Part shown: positions 28,057 to 36,612 of the stretch, one piece after another
Layout of the letters: every line of letters begins with the position of its first letter
Numbering within the stretch: the stretch's first letter is position 1
Origin: Rhizobium sp. NRK18
GTDB taxonomy: Bacteria > Pseudomonadota > Alphaproteobacteria > Rhizobiales > Rhizobiaceae
Direction of reading: 5' to 3'
Assembly (NCBI RefSeq): GCF_024385575.1
Contig: NZ_JANFMV010000001.1
Span: 620,001 to 684,000, forward strand
DNA: 64,000 bases
Position numbers and translations under genes: made by a program
The notes under the pieces: model-generated
Seen by the model: only the letters and a program-made list of their open reading frames with translations
Databases searched by the model: none
Told to the model about the DNA's origin: nothing

Positions 28057-29784
28057 TCAGGCGGCCGTCAGAGAGGATTCGACGCCAGCATTGTCCAGCG
28101 CCGGCACGTCGAAATGGTCCGGCGGCAGGCCCGACTTCGCCCTTACCACCATCATCGTGTAGGCGTTCTCCAGATGGCGGGTGAAACGCTCGGTATCAAA
28201 GAGCGGTGTCGTCGCGCGGTTGCCGATGAGGCGGGTGCGCAGCCGGCCGATTTCGCCGCGGTTGCGGGAGAGCCCTATAGCTTTGGCGACATAGTCCTCG
28301 ACCGTCGGCGCCACCAGTTCCGGCAGTCCGATGGTGCGCAGCAGGCTTTCGGAGACGCGCGAGGCGAAGTTTCTGCCCCTGACCGTCAGCACCGGCAGGC
28401 CAGACCAGAGGCAGTCTGAGGTGGTCGTATGACCGTTGCAGGGAAAGGTGTCGAGGCAGAGATCGGCCGCCTGCAGGCGGGCGGCATGGGCCTCGCGGCC
28501 AATCGTCCTGGCAAAGATGATCCGCTCGCCTTCAATGCCTCGCTGCTTCATCCAGGCCAGGAAATGTGCCCGCGCGCGTTCGTCGTTGCACATGATCCAG
28601 AGCACGCTGTCGGCGGTGCCGTTCAGGATGCGTGCCCATGCGGAAGCCACTTCGGGCGAGATCTTGCGGACATTGTTGAACGAGGCAAACACGAACCTGT
28701 CTTCGGGCAGGCCGAGACCGGCGCGCAGGGCCGGCGGCGGCAGCGGCCGATGGTGGTCGTCGTTCGGCTGATAGCAGTCCGGCAGCCGGCAGAACTTCTC
28801 GTGATAGAAGGGGCGGCTTTCGTCGGGCGTGACAATGCGGTCGCCGATCACATAGTCGCAATCGATGCCCACCGCGCTGCCGGGAAAGCCAAGCCAGGCG
28901 ACCTGGATGGGCGCCGGGCCGGCATTGACGACGCCGATGCGGGCATCGCGTGTATGCCCCTTGAGGTCGACAAGGATATCTATGCCGTCTGCCCGCATGC
29001 GGGCGGCGACTTCGTCATCCGACATCGCCTTGATGTCGACGATCGTGCCGATGTGTTTTCGCAAGCCGTCGTCGCGAGCGATCAGATCCCCCGGCGTGTT
29101 GCAATAGATCCTGATGTCGAATTTCTCGCGGTCGTGCTGTTCAAGAACGCCGCGCATCAGGATCATCGTCGCGTGTGCGCTCGAGACATCGCCCGACAGA
29201 TAGCCGATCCGGATCCTGTCACCGAACAGATGCGGCCTGTTGCGGCGCTGCAGGCGATCATGCTCGGAGTAGAGCGGAAAGCGGCTGTCGGCGATCCTGG
29301 CGTTCAACCGCTCGTCGCCCATCCACATGATGTGGTTGTGCGGCAGTTCACAGGACAGAGCCAATTTGCGCCCGGCCTGTATGCCGGCAAGAGCCGCATC
29401 GTTGGCGGCTTTCAGCTCGTCGAGTTCCAGGAAGCCGAACAGGTGGTGTCGTCTGAACTGGGCGGCTGTGGCGTGGTCCGGTGCGATCTTTAGAATGACT
29501 TCGGCGGCCTTGAGCGCTGTCCAGTTATCCTCCTGCATGCGCGCGAGTTCAAAGGCGAGCGAGGCGAACTGCAATTTTGGCGGCGTTCCGGCTCGCGCGG
29601 CGCGCAGGAAGAAGCAGGCGGCCTGATACTTGTCGCCGGTCTTGAAATGGCATTGCGCGACCGTTGCCATCAATCGTTCGTCGGCCGGGTCCGGTTCGAC
29701 TTCAAGATTGTCGAAGAGATCGAGCGCGGCGCGAAAATCCTGCGTGGCGTAATGGGCATAGATAGACTGCAATGTTGACGGCAT
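28057..29784 (-). CDS. SPINDLY/OGT-like glycosyltransferase (GT41)
   Basis: 575-aa protein. The N-terminal 150 residues are TPR-like helices (IYAHYATQDFRAALDLFDNL; VAQCHFKTGDKYQAACFFL). The C-terminal 380 residues are a Glyco_transf_41 domain: RIGYLSGDVSSAHAT, DILVDLKGHTRDARIG, PIQVAWLGFPGS, FASFNNVRKISPE and the nucleotide-sugar site LDTFPCNGHTTTSDCLWSG. Eukaryotic members add O-GlcNAc or O-fucose to Ser/Thr of proteins; bacterial ones often glycosylate surface proteins or flagellins. No obvious substrate protein is adjacent. Single gene between yebC and the luciferase-like gene. Confidence 0.87.
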   Translation of the reverse strand: MPSTLQSIYAHYATQDFRAALDLFDNLEVEPDPADERLMATVAQCHFKTGDKYQAACFFLRAARAGTPPKLQFASLAFELARMQEDNWTALKAAEVILKIAPDHATAAQFRRHHLFGFLELDELKAANDAALAGIQAGRKLALSCELPHNHIMWMGDERLNARIADSRFPLYSEHDRLQRRNRPHLFGDRIRIGYLSGDVSSAHATMILMRGVLEQHDREKFDIRIYCNTPGDLIARDDGLRKHIGTIVDIKAMSDDEVAARMRADGIDILVDLKGHTRDARIGVVNAGPAPIQVAWLGFPGSAVGIDCDYVIGDRIVTPDESRPFYHEKFCRLPDCYQPNDDHHRPLPPPALRAGLGLPEDRFVFASFNNVRKISPEVASAWARILNGTADSVLWIMCNDERARAHFLAWMKQRGIEGERIIFARTIGREAHAARLQAADLCLDTFPCNGHTTTSDCLWSGLPVLTVRGRNFASRVSESLLRTIGLPELVAPTVEDYVAKAIGLSRNRGEIGRLRTRLIGNRATTPLFDTERFTRHLENAYTMMVVRAKSGLPPDHFDVPALDNAGVESSLTAA

Positions 29785-29863
29785 CGGGGGAGCCTGACGA
29801 TGAGGGTGCCATGCGGCACCGTTTCATCGTCAGGTTGTGCGAGCCTTGCCGTATATGCGCTTC

Positions 29864-30865
29864 CTAGGCGGCTTTTGCCATTTCCTGGCGTGCCTCGGCG
29901 AAAATCTCGAGCGAACGAAGACGCTTCTCCGGGTTGTGGATCGGCATGGAGACGATCAGTTCATCCGCCTTTGTCTGATCGACGAAGCGGGCGAGCTTCT
30001 CGCGCACGGTCGTAACGGAGCCGACCGCGGCATATCTGAGCGTATGTTCGACGCCGGCCTTTTCCATCTCGTTCCAGTAGGGCGTCATGTCCTCGACCGG
30101 CGGCGGGAAGGCGCCGGGCGTGCCGCGGCGCAGATTGACGAACTGTCGCTTCGAGGACGTGAAGAGGTATTCCGCCTCTTCATCCGTTTCCGCTCCGACA
30201 CCCATCAGGCCGGCCATCACGTACGGTTTGTCCAGCTGCGCCGAGGGCTGGAAGCGGGCGCGGTAGAGCTCGATGGCATCGAGCAGCATGTCGGGTGCGA
30301 AATGCGAGGCGAACGCATAGGGGAGACCAAGGGCGGCGGCGAGATGCGCCGAGTATATGCTGGAGCCGAGCAGCCAAAGCGGCACGTGCGAGCCCATGCC
30401 CGGCACGGCGATCACCGTCTGGTTGTCGAGCTTGTCGCCGAGCAGGATCTGCAGCTCCTGGATATCGTTCGGGAAATTCTGCGACGTGGTTTCAAGATCG
30501 CGGCGGAGCGCCCGGGCGGTGCGCATGTCGGTGCCGGGTGCACGGCCGAGTCCGAGGTCGACGCGGCCGGGGAAGAGGGCTTCCAGCGTGCCGAACTGTT
30601 CGGCGATCACCAGTGGCGAATGATTGGGCAGCATGATGCCGCCGGAGCCGATGCGGATCGTCTTCGTGGCGTTGCCGACATGGGCGATGACGACCGCAGT
30701 CGCAGCACTTGAAACGCCGCGCATGCCGTGGTGCTCGGCGAGCCAGAAGCGATGGTAACCAAGGGCCTCTGCCCGCTCGGCCATGCGCCTCGTACTGGCA
30801 AGCGCCTCGCTGACGCTGCTGCCTTCGCCGACGGGGGCGAGATCGAGAATGGAAAAGGGAATCAT
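29864..30865 (-). CDS. luciferase-like monooxygenase (MsnO8 family)
   Basis: 333-aa flavin-dependent oxidoreductase of the bacterial luciferase superfamily. [12 protein letters not shown] at the start, [48 protein letters not shown] and [10 protein letters not shown] are typical of the MsnO8-type subgroup, orphan FMNH2-dependent enzymes. It is divergent from ruvC. Substrate unknown. Confidence 0.88.
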   Translation of the reverse strand: MIPFSILDLAPVGEGSSVSEALASTRRMAERAEALGYHRFWLAEHHGMRGVSSAATAVVIAHVGNATKTIRIGSGGIMLPNHSPLVIAEQFGTLEALFPGRVDLGLGRAPGTDMRTARALRRDLETTSQNFPNDIQELQILLGDKLDNQTVIAVPGMGSHVPLWLLGSSIYSAHLAAALGLPYAFASHFAPDMLLDAIELYRARFQPSAQLDKPYVMAGLMGVGAETDEEAEYLFTSSKRQFVNLRRGTPGAFPPPVEDMTPYWNEMEKAGVEHTLRYAAVGSVTTVREKLARFVDQTKADELIVSMPIHNPEKRLRSLEIFAEARQEMAKAA

Positions 30866-30964
30866 CTTCTTGAAAATCCTGAGTGGAAAACGCTGATTTT
30901 CTATGTAGGTGCCGGTTGCCTGATTGCCAGTGCCTGCCGACGACGTATGCGCCGTCCTTTGCGT

Positions 30965-30979
30965 GTTTTTGTTTTGTTC
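30965..30979 (+). promoter_or_regulatory. possible LexA (SOS) box before ruvC
   Basis: GTTT-TTGTTTT-GTTC: correct spacing and one mismatch to the alphaproteobacterial SOS box GTTC-N7-GTTC, 45 bases before the ruvC start. Confidence 0.4.
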
Positions 30980-31023
30980 ACATTTTGCTGGCAGCTATGG
31001 AGGCTGAAAGATAAGGTGAGGGC

Positions 31024-31536
31024 ATGGAAAAAGCGATTCGCATCATCGGTATCGATCCTGGTTTGAGGCGCACGGGCTGGGGCGTCGTCGAGACGCTCGG
31101 CAACTCGCTGCGCTTCGTGGCATCGGGAACGGTGACCTCCGACGGCACCATGGATCTCGCCTCGCGCCTCTGCCAGTTGCATGACGGGCTCGCCGAGATC
31201 GTTCACAGCTACCAGCCCGACGAGGCGGCCGTCGAGCAGACCTTCGTCAACAAGGATGCGGTCGCGACGCTGAAGCTCGGCCAGGCGCGTGGCATTGCCA
31301 TGCTGGTGCCGGCACGGGCGGGGCTGCAGGTCGCCGAATATGCGCCGAATGCGGTCAAGAAGGCCGTCATCGGCGTCGGGCACGGTGAAAAGCAGCAGAT
31401 CCACATGATGATCAAGGTGCTGATGCCCAAGGCGACCTTCAAGGGCGACGACGCCGCCGACGCGCTCGCCATCGCCATCTGCCACGCCCACAATCGCGGC
31501 GCGTCGCGCATGGCTCAGATCATGCGTGCCGGCTGA
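31024..31536 (+). CDS. ruvC: Holliday junction endonuclease RuvC
   Basis: 170-aa nuclease that cuts Holliday junctions symmetrically as part of RuvABC. The RNase H-like fold start [18 protein letters not shown] holds the first catalytic Asp (D11); [12 protein letters not shown] holds the Glu; [12 protein letters not shown] and [14 protein letters not shown] hold the remaining acidic residues. Length and order are normal. In relatives ruvA follows within a few bases; here a toxin-antitoxin pair lies between (75-base gap, then two genes). Confidence 0.96.
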   Translation: MEKAIRIIGIDPGLRRTGWGVVETLGNSLRFVASGTVTSDGTMDLASRLCQLHDGLAEIVHSYQPDEAAVEQTFVNKDAVATLKLGQARGIAMLVPARAGLQVAEYAPNAVKKAVIGVGHGEKQQIHMMIKVLMPKATFKGDDAADALAIAICHAHNRGASRMAQIMRAG

Positions 31537-31611
31537 TTTGTTCTTGACTTGTTCCTGATGTAGGATTAATTCTTACTCAGTATTACAAGTGAACATTCGG
31601 GAGCGCTTGCT

Positions 31612-31866
31612 ATGCGCGTCACATCCAAGGGGCAGGTCACGATTCCTCGCGACTTGCGAGAGATCGCCGGCATCGAGCCCAACAGCGAGGTGGTCTTTTC
31701 ATTGGAGAACGGCAAGCTCGTCCTCGAGCCCAAGGGGGCGGCAATCCGGACGGCCGATCGTGCTCGCCTTGATCGGCTGGTGGAAGCGCTCGACCGGCTG
31801 GAAGGGACGGGCGATCAGGCACTCGATGTCGATGCACTGATGGCGCTGACGCGGGATCGCGACTGA
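31612..31866 (+). CDS. AbrB-type antitoxin of module 1
   Basis: 84-aa protein. Residues 1-45 form a swapped-hairpin AbrB/MazE DNA-binding domain (VTSKGQVTIPRDLREIAGI, then SEVVFSLENGKLVLEPKG). The C-terminal 40 residues (DRLVEALDRLEGTGD and LMALTRDRD) are expected to wrap the toxin. Start ATG with GGAG upstream; its TGA overlaps the toxin ATG by one base, the standard coupling of such pairs. Type II antitoxins of this kind also repress their own promoter; a TTGACT followed by an A/T-rich segment in the preceding gap (31544-31571) may be that promoter. Confidence 0.88.
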   Translation: MRVTSKGQVTIPRDLREIAGIEPNSEVVFSLENGKLVLEPKGAAIRTADRARLDRLVEALDRLEGTGDQALDVDALMALTRDRD

Positions 31867-32279
31867 TGGCCGTCCTCGTCGATACCAATGTCCTGGTCGA
31901 TGTTGCGGTTCGCGATCCCAACTGGCTTGCCTGGTCCCGGGCCAAGCTGCTCGGACTGGCGCGCGAGGCGGCGCTGATCATCAATCCCGTCATCTATGCC
32001 GAGTTTTCGGTTCGCTACAATTCCGTCGATGAGGTCGATGCGCTTCTGCCGGAGGAGCAGTTCCGGCGCGAGAGCCTGCCCTGGTTCGCGGCGTTTGCCG
32101 CCGGTCGCGCCTTCCGTCAGTATCGAATGTCGGGCGGAGGCCGCGAACGCGTGCTGCCGGACTTCCTGATCGGAGCACATGCCGCAATCCGGGGCTACAC
32201 CATCCTCACACGCGATCCCAAGGGATATCGTGCCTACTTTCCCAATGTCGGGCTCATTACCCCCGAAACCCATCCATGA
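31866..32279 (+). CDS. PIN-domain toxin of module 1 (VapC-like)
   Basis: 137-aa PIN nuclease. Acidic metal-binding residues: Asp in VLVDTNVLVD (residue 6), Glu in YAEFSV (about 47), Asp in LPDFLIGAHA (about 100) and Asp in LTRDPKGY (about 119), so the active site is complete. VapC-type toxins cleave tRNA or rRNA when released from their antitoxin. Paired by a 1-base overlap with the AbrB antitoxin, and followed after 12 bases by ruvA, so it is embedded in the ruv transcript. Confidence 0.88.
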   Translation: MAVLVDTNVLVDVAVRDPNWLAWSRAKLLGLAREAALIINPVIYAEFSVRYNSVDEVDALLPEEQFRRESLPWFAAFAAGRAFRQYRMSGGGRERVLPDFLIGAHAAIRGYTILTRDPKGYRAYFPNVGLITPETHP

Positions 32280-32291
32280 AGGCGCAAGGAC

Positions 32292-32903
32292 ATGATCGGC
32301 AAGCTCAAAGGTGCGGTTGACGAGATCGGCGAGGATACCGCGCTGATCGACGTGCATGGCGTCTGCTACGAGGTCCACTGCTCCTCGCGGACGCTTGCCA
32401 AGCTGAATGTCGGCGAGGCCGTGGTGATCTACATCGAGACCTACGTGCGCGAGGACCAGTTCAAGCTGTTCGGCTTCATGACGGCGCTGGAGCGCGAATG
32501 GTTCCTGATCCTGCAAAGCGTGCAGGGGGTCGGCGCCCGCGTGGCGCTTGCCATTCTTTCGACGCTGACGCCGTCCGAGCTCGCCAATGCCATCGCGCTG
32601 CAGGACCGCACTGCCGTATCCCGCGCGCCGGGTGTGGGGCCGAAGGTGGCAACGCGTATCGTGACCGAACTGAAGAATAAGGCACCCGCCTTCGCCGGCG
32701 ATGCGACCAATATTGGTTTCAAGCAGGAGCTTGGCGAAGGCGTTGCTGCCGCGCCGGTCTCGGATGCCGTCTCGGCGCTGACCAATCTCGGCTACTCGCG
32801 CGACCAGGCCGCCAATGCGGTGGCTGCAGCAATGAAGACAGCCGGCGAGGGGGCCGACAGCGCCAAGCTGATCCGCCTCGGGTTGAAGGAACTGGCGCGG
32901 TGA
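32292..32903 (+). CDS. ruvA: Holliday junction branch-migration protein RuvA
   Basis: 203-aa junction-binding subunit that loads RuvB rings. Domain I (OB fold, [20 protein letters not shown] to about residue 65), domain II with the tandem helix-hairpin-helix motifs [13 protein letters not shown] and [13 protein letters not shown], and the flexible link to domain III (about 145-203: [18 protein letters not shown]), which contacts RuvB. All parts intact. Flanked on both sides by toxin-antitoxin pairs: module 1 ends 12 bases before it, module 2 starts 54 bases after it. Confidence 0.96.
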   Translation: MIGKLKGAVDEIGEDTALIDVHGVCYEVHCSSRTLAKLNVGEAVVIYIETYVREDQFKLFGFMTALEREWFLILQSVQGVGARVALAILSTLTPSELANAIALQDRTAVSRAPGVGPKVATRIVTELKNKAPAFAGDATNIGFKQELGEGVAAAPVSDAVSALTNLGYSRDQAANAVAAAMKTAGEGADSAKLIRLGLKELAR

Positions 32904-32923
32904 TTCCTTGCAGGATCTCAAAT

Positions 32924-32949
32924 TCCTTACTATCTTTGGTCTGTAAGGA
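32924..32949 (+). promoter_or_regulatory. inverted repeat over the antitoxin-2 ribosome site
   Basis: Perfect 7-bp inverted repeat TCCTTAC/GTAAGGA (32924-32930 and 32943-32949), 12-base spacer, just before vapB-like gene 2. The right arm contains the AAGGAG ribosome site. Candidate autoregulatory operator or translational hairpin. Confidence 0.45.
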
Positions 32950-32957
32950 GATGTGCC

Positions 32958-33248
32958 ATGGGTATTTCTGACAGCACGCTGACATCAAAGGGACAAACGA
33001 CAATTCCTGCGGAGATCAGGCAAAAGCTGAAGCTGAAGACGGGAGACAAAATTCGGTATTTCGTGGATGGCGACAAGGTCTATTTCAAGGTGAAGAACAA
33101 GAAGCTTTCCGATCTCGCTGGAATGCTGCACCGGCCGGGGCAGGCTGCACTGTCTTCGGAAGAGTCGGATAAGGCCGTCGGCGACTATCTGGCGGAAGAC
33201 GACAAGAGAATTGTTGATGATTGGAATAGACACAAACATTCTTCTTAG
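32958..33248 (+). CDS. AbrB-type antitoxin of module 2
   Basis: 96-aa protein distinct from antitoxin 1. AbrB/SpoVT-like N-domain (STLTSKGQTTIPAEIRQKL, then GDKIRYFVDGDKVYFKVKN), then LSDLAGMLHRPGQAALSSEE and an acidic C-terminal tail ([15 protein letters not shown]) that would cover the toxin. RBS AAGGAG is strong. Its 3' end overlaps the toxin start by 32 bases. Lower G/C than ruv genes, suggesting later acquisition. Confidence 0.87.
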   Translation: MGISDSTLTSKGQTTIPAEIRQKLKLKTGDKIRYFVDGDKVYFKVKNKKLSDLAGMLHRPGQAALSSEESDKAVGDYLAEDDKRIVDDWNRHKHSS

Positions 33249-33612
33249 GTTCGTTCTGGCGGATGATGCGGGACAGTTCGCAGCCGCGCAGGCTTTCTTT
33301 GCCGAGCGTAACGAGACTACGCCTGCCTATATTTCGCTTCTCGTGACGGCTGAGGCGATCTGGAATTTGGGAACCAAGGGATACGGCAAAGCCGAGATAG
33401 CGACGGCCTTCCGGAACTTGCTGGACGCGGATGGCCTCGTCTTCGAAGACGAGGATTTCCTCGATTTATTATTCGATGAAAAGCGGACCATAACGGCCGA
33501 TTTTTCCGATCACATCATCGCGCATCTGGCGGAAAAGGCCGGATGCAGTTCGACAGTGACTTTCGACCGCAAGGCTGCGAAGAATGTCCCCGGAATGGAA
33601 CTTCTGACATGA
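33217..33612 (+). CDS. PIN-domain toxin of module 2 (VapC-like)
   Basis: 131-aa PIN nuclease starting [17 protein letters not shown] (ATG 33217; a TTG at 33211 is less likely). Metal ligands: Asp5, Glu in VTAEAIWNL (about 44), Asp in [10 protein letters not shown] (about 97) and Asp in TFDRKAAK. Little similarity to toxin 1 beyond the fold, so the two modules are not a recent duplication. Its TGA (33610-33612) overlaps the ruvB ATG (33609-33611) as ATGA, coupling toxin and RuvB translation. Confidence 0.88.
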   Translation: MIGIDTNILLRFVLADDAGQFAAAQAFFAERNETTPAYISLLVTAEAIWNLGTKGYGKAEIATAFRNLLDADGLVFEDEDFLDLLFDEKRTITADFSDHIIAHLAEKAGCSSTVTFDRKAAKNVPGMELLT

Positions 33613-34649
33613 ACGACACCGCCCGACTGATTTCCCCGGACAAGCGCGGCGAGGACATCGATGCCACGCTGCGACCGCAGTCGCTCGACGAATTCACCGG
33701 CCAGGCGGAAGCCCGCGCCAACCTGAAGATCTTCATCGAGGCGGCGAAGAACCGCGGCGAGGCACTGGACCACGTGCTGTTCGTTGGCCCGCCGGGTCTC
33801 GGCAAGACGACGCTCGCCCAGATCATGGCGAAGGAACTCGGTGTCAATTTCCGGTCTACATCGGGCCCGGTCATCGCCAAGGCCGGCGATCTTGCCGCGC
33901 TTCTGACCAATCTCGAAGAGCGGGACGTACTCTTCATCGACGAAATCCACCGGCTCAATCCGGCGGTCGAGGAAATCCTCTATCCGGCGATGGAGGATTT
34001 CCAGCTCGACCTGATCATCGGCGAGGGGCCGGCGGCGCGCTCGGTCAAGATCGACCTGTCGAAGTTCACGCTGGTGGCCGCCACCACGCGTCTCGGCCTG
34101 CTGACGACACCTCTCCGGGATCGTTTCGGCATTCCGGTGCGGCTCAATTTCTATACCGTCGAGGAGCTGGAACTGATCGTCCGGCGCGGCGCCCGGTTGA
34201 TGGGCCTGCCAATGACGGATGACGGTGCGCGCGAAGTGGCGCGTCGCGCCCGCGGCACGCCGCGCATTGCCGGGCGTCTCCTGCGCCGCGTCCGCGATTT
34301 CGCCGAGGTCGCCCGCGCCGAGGCCGTCAACGCCAAGGTGGCCGACGAGGCGCTCAATCGCCTGCATGTCGACAATCTCGGCCTCGACCAGCTCGACCGT
34401 CGCTATCTTTCGATGATCGCGCAGAATTTCGGCGGCGGCCCGGTCGGCATCGAGACGATCGCGGCTGGCCTTTCCGAGCCGCGCGATGCGATCGAGGACA
34501 TCATCGAGCCTTACATGATCCAGCAGGGCTTCATCCAGCGCACCCCACGCGGACGTGTGCTGACGGCAAACGCCTGGCGCCACCTCGGCTTCAACCCGCC
34601 GAAGGATCTGGAGGCGAGCCAGTTCCGGCTGTTTTCGGAAGATGAGTGA
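33609..34649 (+). CDS. ruvB: Holliday junction helicase RuvB
   Basis: 346-aa AAA+ ATPase that drives branch migration. Walker [12 protein letters not shown], Walker [10 protein letters not shown], sensor and arginine-finger regions ([18 protein letters not shown]), and the winged-helix C-terminal domain ([14 protein letters not shown]) are present. The ATG at 33609 begins [13 protein letters not shown], the family N-terminus; it overlaps the stop of toxin 2 by 4 bases (ATGA). The frame is open 22 codons upstream but that stretch belongs to the toxin gene region. Confidence 0.96.
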   Translation: MNDTARLISPDKRGEDIDATLRPQSLDEFTGQAEARANLKIFIEAAKNRGEALDHVLFVGPPGLGKTTLAQIMAKELGVNFRSTSGPVIAKAGDLAALLTNLEERDVLFIDEIHRLNPAVEEILYPAMEDFQLDLIIGEGPAARSVKIDLSKFTLVAATTRLGLLTTPLRDRFGIPVRLNFYTVEELELIVRRGARLMGLPMTDDGAREVARRARGTPRIAGRLLRRVRDFAEVARAEAVNAKVADEALNRLHVDNLGLDQLDRRYLSMIAQNFGGGPVGIETIAAGLSEPRDAIEDIIEPYMIQQGFIQRTPRGRVLTANAWRHLGFNPPKDLEASQFRLFSEDE

Positions 34650-35151
34650 CGGAGTGCCGCCCGAGCGGCGGATGATCCGGATCGCTGAGGATACTCGCCT
34701 CTTTTCCTTCCGTGTCGCAGGGCTTCTGATCCAGGACGACCACATTCTGGTTCAGCGCGCAGTGGGAGACGATTTCTGGGCCCTGCCGGGCGGGCGGGCT
34801 GAAATCGGCGAGACGTCGGAACAGACGCTGATACGCGAAATGCAGGAGGAGCTTGATCGCGACATCAGCATTTCCCGCCTGCTGTTTTCGGTCGAGAGCT
34901 TCTTTGATTGGCGCGGCAAGTCCGTGCACGAGCTTTCACTGATCTACCTGATCGCATTGACCGTACCGTTTCCGTTTCATCCTTCGGAGGTGGTTCATCG
35001 TATTCATGATGGGGTCGATGTGGAGTTTCGATGGGTTGCGGCAAAGAAGAATGCGATGGCGGAGGCCAATGTCGTACCTGACTTCCTGGCTGGGCACATT
35101 GATCGCTTGCCGGAGAGCTCGTTGCACGTGATCCGCCACGACCCGACTTGA
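34642..35151 (+). CDS. Nudix hydrolase
   Basis: 169-aa phosphohydrolase. The Nudix box is complete: [14 protein letters not shown] followed by IREMQEEL (G-x5-E-x7-REU-x-EE-x-GU pattern with the last Gly replaced). It probably cleaves a nucleoside diphosphate-linked compound; the substrate is unknown. The ATG lies inside the ruvB end (8-base overlap), so it is the next gene of the ruv operon and translationally coupled. Confidence 0.87.
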   Translation: MSDGVPPERRMIRIAEDTRLFSFRVAGLLIQDDHILVQRAVGDDFWALPGGRAEIGETSEQTLIREMQEELDRDISISRLLFSVESFFDWRGKSVHELSLIYLIALTVPFPFHPSEVVHRIHDGVDVEFRWVAAKKNAMAEANVVPDFLAGHIDRLPESSLHVIRHDPT

Positions 35152-35183
35152 CAAGGCCTGCGCTCTTCGCCACGGACGACCGT

Positions 35184-35630
35184 ATGACCGACCCCCACGT
35201 TCCCATTTCCGGCGTCATCACCGATGGCGTGCACCATCTGACCCAGCGCGTCTATTACGAGGACACGGATTTTTCCGGCCGGGTCTATCACGCGCGCTAC
35301 CTGCATTTCATGGAGCGCGGCCGGACCGATTACCTGCGTTGTCTCGGCGTCGAGCAGTCGTCGCTGATGACGGCGGACGAGGAGGGGCTTGCCTTCGTCG
35401 TCCATCGCATGGAGATCGATTTCAAGGGGCCGGCCGTCATGGACGATATCCTGACCATCGTTACCCGCACGGAGAAGGCCGGTGGCGCCAAGATGGTGCT
35501 CGCGCAGGAGGTCAGGCGCGGCGAGACGGTTCTGATCGCTGCGAAGGTGATCATTGCGGTCATCAACGCCAAAGGCCGGCCGCGGCGGCTGCCGACCGAA
35601 CTTGCGACACAAATGAACGTTACGGTTTAA
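35184..35630 (+). CDS. ybgC: YbgC-type acyl-CoA thioesterase
   Basis: 148-aa hotdog-fold thioesterase. The signature VYYEDTDFSGRVYHARYLHF contains the catalytic Asp (YEDTDFSG), followed by MERGRTDYLR. E. coli YbgC hydrolyses short-chain acyl-CoA and is encoded with tol-pal; the same linkage holds here, just before tolQ but separated by a 238-base promoter region. ATG 35184 chosen; a TTG at 35148 overlaps the Nudix stop. Confidence 0.9.
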   Translation: MTDPHVPISGVITDGVHHLTQRVYYEDTDFSGRVYHARYLHFMERGRTDYLRCLGVEQSSLMTADEEGLAFVVHRMEIDFKGPAVMDDILTIVTRTEKAGGAKMVLAQEVRRGETVLIAAKVIIAVINAKGRPRRLPTELATQMNVTV

Positions 35631-35824
35631 TCCGTCGGCCTCGCTGGGCAGCAAAATTTGCGCGTCCACGCTTTGTTAACCATAATTGTGTCTAAGTAGA
35701 AACGTTAGGATTCTAGCGATTTGCGCCTTCGTTTGACCAAAATTACTGGCAAAAAGGGCTATGAGCAGCGAAGGCTCTTAGGCGGCGGCATAGCCAGTCA
35801 TTCTCGCAGGATTTCTTTTTGAGC

Positions 35825-35845
35825 CGCCCGGTGTCCCGCCGGGCG
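35825..35845 (+). other. hairpin in the tolQ leader
   Basis: Perfect 7-bp stem CGCCCGG/CCGGGCG (35825-35831 with 35839-35845), 7-base loop, 23 bases before the tolQ ATG and 9 before its AAGGGG site. No T run, so rather a leader or stability element than a terminator. The rest of the 238-base gap upstream holds the tol promoter region; no further element recognised. Confidence 0.4.
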
Positions 35846-35868
35846 TTTGGATTCAAGGGGTTGAATAT

Positions 35869-36591
35869 ATGGAACAGGTCGGTCTGGCAGCAGCATCAGG
35901 TGGCGAAGTCAGCCTGCTGCATCTGTTTTTGCAGGCAGGCATCGTGGTCAAGCTCGTCATGCTTGGTCTTGTCGGCGCCTCGGTTTGGACCTGGGCGATC
36001 GTCATGGACAAGTATGTCACCTTCGGCAAGGCCCGGCGCCAGTACGACAAGTTCGAGCAGGTCTTCTGGTCCGGCCAGTCGCTTGAAGAACTTTACCGGA
36101 CGCTCGCGGAACGCAACAATACCGGCCTCGCCGCGATTTTCGTCGCCGCGATGCGCGAATGGAAGAAGTCGTTCGAACGCGGCGCCCGCTCGCCAATCGG
36201 CCTGCAGATGCGCATCGACCGCGCCATGGACGTGACGCTCGCTCGCGAGGCGGAGCATCTTGAAGGTCGTCTCGGCTTTCTGGCGACCATCGGCTCGGCC
36301 GCGCCCTTTATCGGCCTCTTCGGTACCGTCGTCGGTATCATGACCTCGTTCCAGGCCATTGCCGGTTCGAAGTCCACCAACCTTGCGGTTGTGGCGCCCG
36401 GTATCGCCGAAGCGCTTCTCGCAACAGCGATCGGCCTCGTCGCCGCTATCCCGGCCGTCATCGCCTACAACAAGTTCTCCGCCGACGCCAACAAGCTGAC
36501 GGCCCGCATGGAAGGCTTTTCCGACGAGTTTTCGTCGATCCTGTCCCGACAGATCGACGAGAAGCTGCAGCCCCGCCAGCCGGCCGAATAA
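35869..36591 (+). CDS. tolQ: Tol-Pal system protein TolQ
   Basis: 240-aa inner-membrane subunit of the proton-driven Tol motor (MotA/TolQ/ExbB family). Three helices: about residues 20-45 (GIVVKLVMLGLVGASVWTWA), about 140-165 (LATIGSAAPFIGLFGTVVGI) and about 175-200 (EALLATAIGLVAAIPAVIAY). Works with TolR to energise TolA for outer-membrane constriction during division. First gene of tolQRAB-pal-cpoB. Confidence 0.95.
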   Translation: MEQVGLAAASGGEVSLLHLFLQAGIVVKLVMLGLVGASVWTWAIVMDKYVTFGKARRQYDKFEQVFWSGQSLEELYRTLAERNNTGLAAIFVAAMREWKKSFERGARSPIGLQMRIDRAMDVTLAREAEHLEGRLGFLATIGSAAPFIGLFGTVVGIMTSFQAIAGSKSTNLAVVAPGIAEALLATAIGLVAAIPAVIAYNKFSADANKLTARMEGFSDEFSSILSRQIDEKLQPRQPAE

Positions 36592-36612
36592 GGGAACGGG
36601 GAGAGTAACGAT

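Noticed and set aside
31612..33612. Recent tandem duplication of one TA module
   Set aside because: The two antitoxins and two toxins share only fold-level motifs; lengths, overlaps and sequences differ.
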